The position numbers and the translations under genes were made by a program. A stretch of 64,000 nucleotides of DNA. Source: Euclidia mi. Its lineage: Eukaryota; Arthropoda; Insecta; Lepidoptera; Erebidae. The stretch is taken from assembly GCA_944739405.2 (NCBI GenBank), contig OX123185.2:6631840-6695839 (forward strand), read 5' to 3'. Of the stretch, positions 57,546 to 64,000 are shown in pieces. The first letter of the stretch is position 1. Every line of letters begins with the position of its first letter. Under the pieces are notes generated by a model. That model worked only from the letters and a program-made list of their open reading frames with translations, was not told the DNA's origin and ran no database searches.

Positions 57546-57942
57546 ATATATATATAACGCATTACTATTATTGAAGATTGTTATGTTGCCTTTGACTGCA
57601 CAGTTGGCAATATTATCGGACGTTTATTAGTTAGTATTAGGCCCAGTGTATACTGGAGTCGATTCATCATCCAACCGATCATATGGTTTAGAAATTGTTG
57701 CTCGTTTGTGAAAAACATATAAATCTCACCTCGTTAGATTTATGCCTAATGAGTATGAGTTGTATTTTTTACGCAACAATCTTTACATTCATTTTCTGTT
57801 TCATTATTGCAACTTTCTAGTCCAAGTTGAGCTTTGCTGTCCTAATTATTTTTTATGTAGCTTGACATGGCCTCTAGTGATCCTGTTCGACCCAACCTAC
57901 TATCCCACATCAAAATTCACATCCAACATATTATCTTTCCAG

Positions 57943-58148
57943 GTGTCCACTCGGTGAGAATAATCAACATCCGCGTGCCAGACGTGATCCAGTACGGCAC
58001 GAAGGACGCCGTCACCCTGGACTGCGACTTCGTCACCAGCAACGTCACTGGCTTGGTGGTCAAGTGGTTTTATATGGATAAGACGCAGCCCGTGTACCAG
58101 TGGATACCACCGCAAAAGCCTCAAGCTTTAGGCATATTGAAAAATAAG
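57943..58148 (+). CDS. Ig-domain gene, exon encoding the first half of a V-like Ig domain
   Basis: 206 bp between TTATCTTTCCAG and GTATGG. It starts in phase 1 and ends in phase 0. The peptide opens VHSVRIINIRVPDVIQYG, then AVTLDCDF (first Ig cysteine), an N-glycosylation site (NVT) and LVVKWFY with the core Trp. It ends VYQWIPPQKPQALGILKNK. Cys, then V-K-W about 15 residues on, is the B-to-C strand pattern of an Ig V-set. Third codon positions are GC-rich, unlike the flanking intron, which supports real coding. The style resembles the insect beaten-path-like and other uncharacterised single-Ig surface proteins; I cannot name it. The 100-codon ORF starting at 57867 includes intron sequence. 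Confidence 0.85.
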
Positions 58149-58194
58149 GTATGGCAGTATTTTTTTTGAAATCCTGTTTTGTATTTTTCTTATC

Positions 58195-58325
58195 ATCATC
58201 ATATCAGCGAAGACGTCCACTGTAAGATCTCCTGCTCGTGATCCCAATACGATCTTCGGTCCACCTTGTTGGAACCCTACGTCTGACTACCTGCGTCTAC
58301 GTCTGCTACGACGTCTGAAAACTCT
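58195..58325 (-). pseudogene. RTE-type LINE 3' tail
   Basis: ATCATCATCATATCAGCGAA, GACGTCCACTG and CGGTCCACCTTGTTGGAACC are the complement of the RTE tail seen in plus orientation at 61580-61750. Confidence 0.6.
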
Positions 58326-58329
58326 CTCA

Positions 58330-58505
58330 CAACTAATCGCAGGGGACTTTACAAACATGCAGAAAACGGACACAAAGTATACGCAGACTCGAAACAACCA
58401 TTTGTGGATCAAGCAAAGTCTTGTCTTGGGTGGGGATCGACTTCACAATGCTCGGCGCAGTGTCAAATGTCAAGGAGGCAGCTTAAACCACTACGTCAAA
58501 TGAAG
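58330..58505 (-). mobile_element. SINE of the 31.85-kb family, reverse
   Basis: GGGGACTTTACAAACATGCA at the start and GGAGGCAGCTTAAACCACTA at the end are complements of that family's body and head. Confidence 0.75.
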
Positions 58506-58929
58506 TCTGTTGTGGAAGGTAGTATATTGGCCTCTCACACACGGTCATCTAATTTCAAACTAGGCAAAGCTTTTTGTTATGGTTCCTGCGGAACATACTT
58601 ATATATTTCTTTATGCAAAAATAATTTTAGACAACTTATATTCAGACACACAACTAATAACATTGCTCATCACATTGAGTTTTGACATGGTCGGTAATTA
58701 AATCCGCTGCGTAGTAGTCAGTATTTATAACAACTAGATCGAAAACTATGTACACATAATCTTGCATTGTATTTTAAATCCTTTTCTAACTTTATTTATA
58801 TAAAATTTTTCATAACTACGTAATACTCGTATGTAGCAATCATTGTTGATTCAATCTTTCTATTCAACAATCTTTGTTCCTTGACATTCCTCCCCCCTAA
58901 GGTGTTGTTTTCTCCCTAGGATAGTTTAA
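58506..58929. other. Intron DNA; tRNA-like SINE head remnant near 58680-58750
   Basis: GACATGGTCGGTAATTAAAT to ACAACTAGATCGAAAAC resembles, in reverse, a decayed SINE head of the 48.8-kb type. The 93-codon ORF from 58404 overlaps SINE sequence and is not a gene. Confidence 0.4.
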
Positions 58930-59097
58930 CATACACATACATACATATCGTCACGCCTTTTATCCCCGAAGGGGTAGGCAGAGGTGTATTTCTACACCCA
59001 CTTTTCGCCAGATATACTTTAGTCCCACGTAATAGGGGGCGAGCCTATTGCCGTACCGGGCACATTTCCAGACTCCGTGCTGCTACTGAGAATTTCA
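58930..59097 (-). mobile_element. SINE 3' half (55.2-kb family)
   Basis: Tail CATACATACATATCGTCACG, CCCCGAAGGGGTAGGCAGAG and CCCACGTAATAGGGGGCGAG; it stops before the tRNA-like head, at GAGAATTTC. Confidence 0.75.
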
Positions 59098-59290
59098 GAC
59101 AAATGAATGAAATATATACTCAGTAATATTGGCAAAAAGTTCTATTTTCAAATTTTAGAATATTTTTTTTATTATATTGTTTATAAGTGGCCAGTTCTAA
59201 GAACTTTCAGTTTGACCCTCGTATATATTCAATTTAAATTATTTGTAAAAGTCCTAAATTTCAAGTCGGACATTCATGTTTAAAAATATA

Positions 59291-60189
59291 CATTCAGTCA
59301 GAAAAGTATCGGGAATGGATTATTTGTTTATGGATCCAAATTCAAATTTTGTTCTTTTATTATTGTTAGATTGGCACAACTGTTTTCCATTTTGGCGCAG
59401 TTTGAGTTGCAACTGTTATTTAATATTAAATACAGTGCTGTTTTTAGTTATATCATAATTATCTAGTGTGTATTGCGAATTTCATAATGGATTAAAACAT
59501 TGAACAAAGAGTTTGTCTTAAATTTTGCATCGCCAATGGAATTTCGTATTTGGACTCAATGAAAATGTTACAAAAGGCTTACCGGAATCGACTTTATCAA
59601 AAACAAAAACTCGTGCTTATAAGTGGTACAAAAGCGAGATGTGATGGAAGAGTTGCCTCGCTCTGGTTAGGCCATCGACGTCTGCAACTGAAGTTGACAT
59701 CGCAAAAGTGAAGGAAACAGAGACTAAAAATCCTCATTCAACTTAGAGTCACGAGTCGATCCGTACTATTTTAACTAATCATTTGGGTATGAAACATGTT
59801 GCCGCTCGAAATTTTGCACCACGTTAATGCGCCTTCGCACAAGGCCATAATTGTGAACGAATTTTTTACCAAGCACTCAACAAATACCATCCAGCAACCA
59901 CCATATTCACCAGATTTGGCTCCAGCCGACTTCTTTCTTTTTCCTCAACTCAAATTACCACTTTGTGGCACCCGCTTTCAATCGGTAGAAGACAAACAGG
60001 TGAATTCGCGGCGAAAACTGAACTGAATTCCGGAAACAGCGTTTAAAAAATGTTTTGATGATTGGATTATTTGTTGGCGTAAGTGTATCGTTTCTGAAGG
60101 AGCATACTTTGAAGGTGATAAAATAAATTTGGATGAATAACAAACAGTTTGTGTATTATTGTTCTTTTCTCGGTACTTTCTTGACAGAG
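59291..60189 (+). mobile_element. Internally deleted mariner element
   Basis: TA dinucleotides (59289-59290 and 60190-60191) flank ends related by inverted repeat: TTCAGTCAGAAAAGTATCGG on the left, complement of CTCGGTACTTTCTTGACAG on the right. It is about 900 bp, shorter than the ~1.3 kb of intact mariners. Inside is a broken transposase. Confidence 0.75.
59487..60139 (+). pseudogene. Mariner transposase, decayed and deleted
   Basis: The N-terminal part reads EQRVCLKFCIANGISYLDS and an AYKWYKSE-like stretch, out of frame with what follows. At about 59815 the text jumps to HHVNAPSHKAIIVNEFF, the block that normally reads HDNAP, so the second catalytic Asp is Val. YSPDLAPADFFLFPQLK, the third Asp (D34D type), is intact. 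The stretch with the first catalytic Asp is deleted. It is non-functional. Confidence 0.8.
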
Positions 60190-60999
60190 TAGTAGATACA
60201 TTTTAAACACGAATCGACTTACTTTTCAGTAATGTATACGACAAGTGGCGTTTAATATTATCTCCTCAGATAAATAAACCTCACGGTTCACGAAGTTGCT
60301 CATAAAGGGCAAACTTTATCTTGTGGGTAGAACCTACAATAGTTTTATTTGTAAAGTAGCGAGGAGAAGCGTTTTTTGCGGAAGGCGTGGGTTCAATTCC
60401 TGTTGTTTTATAAACTTTTCTTGTTAATAAATTCATGCTACTATACTTCTCTTTCTCTTGATATGAATTTATAAATAACTGACTATATCGCAATCTGTGG
60501 CAAATTATCGAGTAGATTGCCCGTGGCCATGGCATGCCTATTGCAATGATTTATCAGAGAATCCCAAAAAAATATGCCTTAGAATTGAAATTGAAGTTTC
60601 CTGATTTGCAATCTCTTACGCTATTGCTAGAACACAGGGCATTGTTCTGGCAGTAGTGTAAGCGATGTCATCTCCTGGTATTATAATGACACTGCCAGGG
60701 AAGTAATGTTTACTAGCATTTAAGTGACAATGTAAGGTAAGTCCTTCTCCTAACTTCTAATTACTGGAAGAAAAAATGGAAAGAGAGGAATACCGACCAG
60801 CCATCCTAGCTTACCCGATAAGGTGTGATAGAATTTAGATAATAAGGCTAGATAGATGCTAAGGCAGAATATGAATTCAAAATGGCGCTAAGCTAGTAAG
60901 TAAAAGTTGTCAGTGTGGTGACGGATTAAGAATACGGAATGTCACCACCCCATATCATCCCAATGGGTGTCGTAAGAGCCGACAGAGGGAGCATATTAT
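60190..60999. other. Intron DNA, no feature recognised
   Basis: Unsupported short ORFs only. Confidence 0.4.
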
Positions 61000-61345
61000 G
61001 CAGAGAACAGCACTGTAAGAGAAGGAAAACTTGATACAAACCCTATACCAACCCGTTTGGCCAGCGTGGTATAGTAGGCCAATTCCTCCTTTCAAAGGAG
61101 AGGCCTCGTCCAGCAGTGGACTGTTAAAGGCTGATGATGAATGATGAGTAAGTAGAATCATCGAAGGCAATAGTATCTTTGGAATAATTAGCAAACTCGA
61201 CATTAAACCCTATACCAACTCGTCTGGCCAGCGTGGTATAGTATGCCAAATCCTCGTATCAAATTGACTCACAATGTATTAATACTGTGACACAAATTAA
61301 AAGAGGCCTTTGTTCAGCAGTGGAACAGTCTTCGTGAATAGCATT
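61000..61345 (+). repeat. Two tandem SINE-tail copies
   Basis: AAACCCTATACCAACCCGTT, GGCCAGCGTGGTATAGTAGG and CCAGCAGTGGACTGTTAAAG end in GATGATGAATGATGAG at about 61145. A second, more worn copy (AAACCCTATACCAACTCGTC) follows at 61205-61345. Confidence 0.6.
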
Positions 61346-61375
61346 GTGATAAAGAGTAAAATACAAATAAATATC

Positions 61376-61579
61376 TTAATATATAAAATCCTTGCGTTAC
61401 TGACTGACTGACAGACACGCTACAGCCGAAACTATTAGGCGCAGGAAGCTGAAATTTGGCATGTATGTTCCTTGAGGACCGTAAGGGTGCACTAAGAAGG
61501 GATTTCCCGAAATTCCCACGGGATCGGCCAAAACAGGTAAATTTAAAAACTAATGGCGTAGCTGCTGGCGTCCTCTAGT
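61376..61579 (+). repeat. Dispersed repeat C, complete-looking copy
   Basis: ATATATAAAATCCTTGCGTT to GCTGCTGGCGTCCTCTAGTT. Its reverse copy is at 39846-40045. TTAATATATAAAATCCTTGC and TCTAGT ends are shared, suggesting defined termini of a small non-autonomous element. Confidence 0.65.
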
Positions 61580-61750
61580 TCGTATGTAAGTCAGGCAGAC
61601 GCAGCAGGTGTAGGCCTCCCACAAGGTGGACCGACGTTCTGGTTAAGATCGCGGGAAGCGATTGGATGCGGGTCAAGATAGGTCTGTGAGGAGAACCTTT
61701 GTCTATGTCTAGCAGTGGACGTCTCTAGGCTGATATGATGATATCAGTCA
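61580..61750 (+). pseudogene. RTE-type LINE 3' tail
   Basis: CCACAAGGTGGACCGACGTT and GCGGGAAGCGATTGGATGCG encode the RPPTRWTDDL...RWMR-like end of RTE ORF2. TAGCAGTGGACGTCTCTAGG and a TGATATGATGAT tail follow. It lies about 30 bp upstream of the Ig exon at 61781. Confidence 0.7.
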
Positions 61751-61780
61751 CATTAAAATAAATCGTTATTTTAATTTCAG

Positions 61781-61934
61781 GTGGATCTTTCATACAAAGT
61801 GTCCCACAACCCATATACCCAGCACCGGGCACTTCGAATAACGTCGCTACTACCAGAATTGACCGGCAACTACACCTGTGTGGTTTCCACATTCTTGGCA
61901 GAAGACGAAAGAACGAGGCCTATGACTATATTTG
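61781..61934 (+). CDS. Ig-domain gene, exon encoding the second half of the Ig domain
   Basis: 154 bp between TTTTAATTTCAG and GTAAGA; it starts in phase 0 and ends in phase 1. The 51 residues begin VDLSYKVSHNPYTQHRALRI and contain LTGNYTCVVSTF, the D.(G/A).Y.C motif with the second Ig cysteine and a possible NYT glycosylation site. The exon ends ERTRPMTIF. Spliced to the previous exon it gives one contiguous Ig domain of about 120 residues bounded by phase-1 introns, the classic layout of an Ig module. The next exon (perhaps a stalk, a membrane anchor or another domain) is not seen before 64000. Confidence 0.85.
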
Positions 61935-62727
61935 GTAAGAGGACTGTCTGTTTATTATTATGCTAAAAACTTCTACTACTTTACTTTTCTTGCGACTTTA
62001 CTGAATTTATATTACGTGATTGTAAACTACACAGACTAAAAACATAATAAAAACTATATATTGTATTTTTGTTAGATGACTTTAGACTTTAATTAAAGTT
62101 GGGTAGTGTTCACTGATTAACTCATAGTCAATCCGTCTGATAAACAATTATTAGTTTTTCATTTTATGGACTCACGTCTGAATTGAAAGAGATGTAATAG
62201 TACACTTACATTTCGCCATAACATTTTAGGTCCACGATATTATATAGCCTATAGCCTTCCTCGATAAATGGGCTATCTAACACTGAAAGAACTTTTTAAA
62301 TCGGACCAGTAGTTCCTGAGATTAGCGCGTTCAACCAAACAAACAAACTCTTCAGCTCTATATTATTAGTATAAGATACAATACACCTGTACGTCAAAGT
62401 CACGCAACACTGCGCCTGGGACGTTGTGACAATGTCTACGATAATAACAATATTTGTGGCCGGAGCCTGGACGGAAATTGCGGCACACGGTATGAACTAC
62501 CGGCGCTTTTGAACGACAGCTTAGTTAGTGGGGACTCACTATTTAAAACGTGTATGCCCCGAATCTTATAAATAATTTCAATGTTAATTTTCAATAGAAA
62601 TAATTACATAATAAATTTATTCTGTTAATAAAATAGTACAATTAAATCATATAGAGTGCAAATAAATAATATACAGCTTCTTAGAAGATGAATATTGAGT
62701 ACTAGAGGGTTAAAATATGATGAGATT
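61935..62727. other. Intron DNA; dispersed repeat A (reverse) at 62230-62375
   Basis: AGCCTATAGCCTTCCTCGAT to AAACAAACTCTTCAGCTCTA is repeat A in reverse. The rest is AT-rich without exons. Confidence 0.55.
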
Positions 62728-62946
62728 AGTATAGGTCGGTTCACGAAAGATGACCACTGCGCAGAAATCATTTTTTAGGTCCCCGTGGAGGTGCGGGGTG
62801 AGGCGCGGGTGGAATGCCAATGGCGTGGCTCCTTTCTTGACGCATTCCCTAAATGCGTCAAGAATGGAGCAACGCCATTGGTGCACGAATGTACATATGC
62901 GCGACGGCCGGCATTTGTGGTCAACTTTCGTGAATTTACCTATACT
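62728..62946. mobile_element. Fold-back MITE, ~220 bp
   Basis: Ends AGTATAGGTCGGTTCACGAA and the complement of TTTCGTGAATTTACCTATACT form terminal repeats including GACCAC. The GC-rich centre (62817-62884) is itself a palindrome with about 30-bp arms (TCTTGACGCATT and AATGCGTCAAGA). ORFs of 101 and 63 codons arise only from this hairpin. Confidence 0.75.
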
Positions 62947-64000
62947 CTATTTATATTGGTTATATACATTACGTAAGTATTTGGAAATATACGTGAAATA
63001 CCTTTTATTTGTCCCAAAATTTTGCGCACTACGCAATGTCCATCAATGCACATAGAAATGAGGAAAAATTAATATTTTAGTACAATCCCAAAAACAAGCC
63101 AAAGCTTTTTAAAATATAGGTATACATACTAGGACTAAATTATAGTAACTAAAAGCCAAGAAAGGTAAGCTAATGGAATACAAATGGACGTTTGGGTTGT
63201 TTTCCATAGTCCGTCAATATTTGAAGTAAATGCATCAACCAGATGTTTTATAACTGGAAGAGTCTTCAGTAGTTTTGTCGTTCTAAACGAAATTCAGTAT
63301 TGACGCTGACTTTGTTATCCATTTTTTACAAGAAAGCACTTGCTACCGTCGTCGTAGCACAAATAAGTTCTTTAGGCTAAGCTAAAATCACTTAAAATTG
63401 TATACTGTGTGCACTTAAATAAAGTACGATATATGGATCATACAATATTGAACCGTATGAGAACCAAATCCACAACAATAGACGCAGCGTCAAAACGCAA
63501 AGCCAGCCAAATCACCACATCATATGTGCCGTCCATATTTCTTATATAGACGACACAGATGATGTGGTGTTTTAAAACATTTCTAAATGTGTGTTTTAAA
63601 ATTTTTGAATCCCCACTATTTTAGGTAAAAATAACAGAGCTAATAACAAGTTGTATTAGCGACCAGTTTACCTCAGAATATATCGCCTCTGCCATTGATG
63701 TGAACTCTTTGTATTTTGGAAGTATCCATTACCAATCGCGTGTTATAAGACAGTAGATAGTTGGTTAATGTAGTCGCGAACAACCATCATAGATATTTGA
63801 CGTTAAATAAATATTACTGCTTATTTAGCTTAGTATACTGCGCTGCAATGGCTGGTAGGATACTGGATAGGTATATTATATTTGTACAGTTAACAGACAC
63901 TTATAAAACTAACGAACAAAATTTTGCGCCATTTTCATCAATAGATAAGGCTACATCTTAGGCAGACTTAGGTGTTTAGTTAACGGCGCAGCCACTAACG
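62947..64000. other. No gene recognised
   Basis: AT-rich DNA. I looked for the next Ig-gene exon (phase-1 acceptor followed by open coding sequence) and did not find a convincing one. Confidence 0.4.

Noticed and set aside
62779..62940. Next exon of the Ig gene
   Set aside because: The phase does not match (phase-1 joining gives an early stop), and the segment is a fold-back MITE with terminal repeats.

Overview
The window is nuclear DNA from a moth or butterfly (Lepidoptera). The evidence is an AT-rich background packed with the small tRNA-derived SINEs, RTE, CR1/Jockey and R4/Dong-type LINEs, Penelope-like elements, piggyBac, Tc1 and mariner elements typical of lepidopteran genomes. No bacterial-style operons, rRNA, CRISPR arrays or genuine tRNA genes are visible. 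Most open reading frames in the window are chance ORFs or TE remnants.

Host gene. One host gene can be supported, on the + strand. Two exons (57943-58148 and 61781-61934) encode the two halves of a single immunoglobulin V-like domain. They have correct splice sites, matching phases (1-0-1), both conserved cysteines and the core Trp. A short, hydrophobic, ATG-initiated stretch at 35873-35951 ends in a phase-1 GTAAGA donor and is the best candidate for the signal-peptide exon. A GC-rich block at 27225-28267 ending in a GTAAGT donor may be the promoter and non-coding first exon. If all are joined, the gene occupies about 28-62 kb and its 3' part lies beyond the window. The protein would be a secreted or surface Ig protein, acting in the secretory pathway or extracellularly. 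Its introns hold most of the TEs described below.

Layout. 0-9 kb: a 120-bp tandem array, an interspersed repeat, two broken CR1/Jockey-type LINEs in opposite orientation, and SINEs including a nested insertion with a 12-bp target duplication. 9.1-10.2 kb: a Penelope-like remnant with a GIY-YIG endonuclease ORF between near-identical 282-bp inverted repeats. 12.5-15.2 kb: a Tc1 element with an intact 341-aa DD34E transposase whose right terminal repeat is split by a 955-bp fold-back MITE. 19.2-19.6 kb: an unusual three-unit repeat. 20.4-23.7 kb: a decayed piggyBac with an apparent intron near its start codon. 24.5-25.4 kb: a repeat with 126-bp inverted arms. 28.3-30.7 kb: a 5'-truncated LINE with an intact 561-aa reverse transcriptase ORF. 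31-40 kb: SINEs and short LINE tails. 41.2-43.4 kb: an R4/Dong-like LINE lodged in a TAA microsatellite. 43-57 kb: mostly unique AT-rich DNA with SINEs and several long perfect palindromes. 58-63 kb: the Ig exons with SINE and RTE tails, a deleted mariner and a fold-back MITE.

No new multi-gene system is evident. The observations most worth checking are the reconstructed Ig gene, the Penelope element with inverted ends, the nested Tc1/fold-back arrangement, the Dong insertion in TAA repeats and the set of long palindromes. All family assignments are by eye from motifs; no database search was run.
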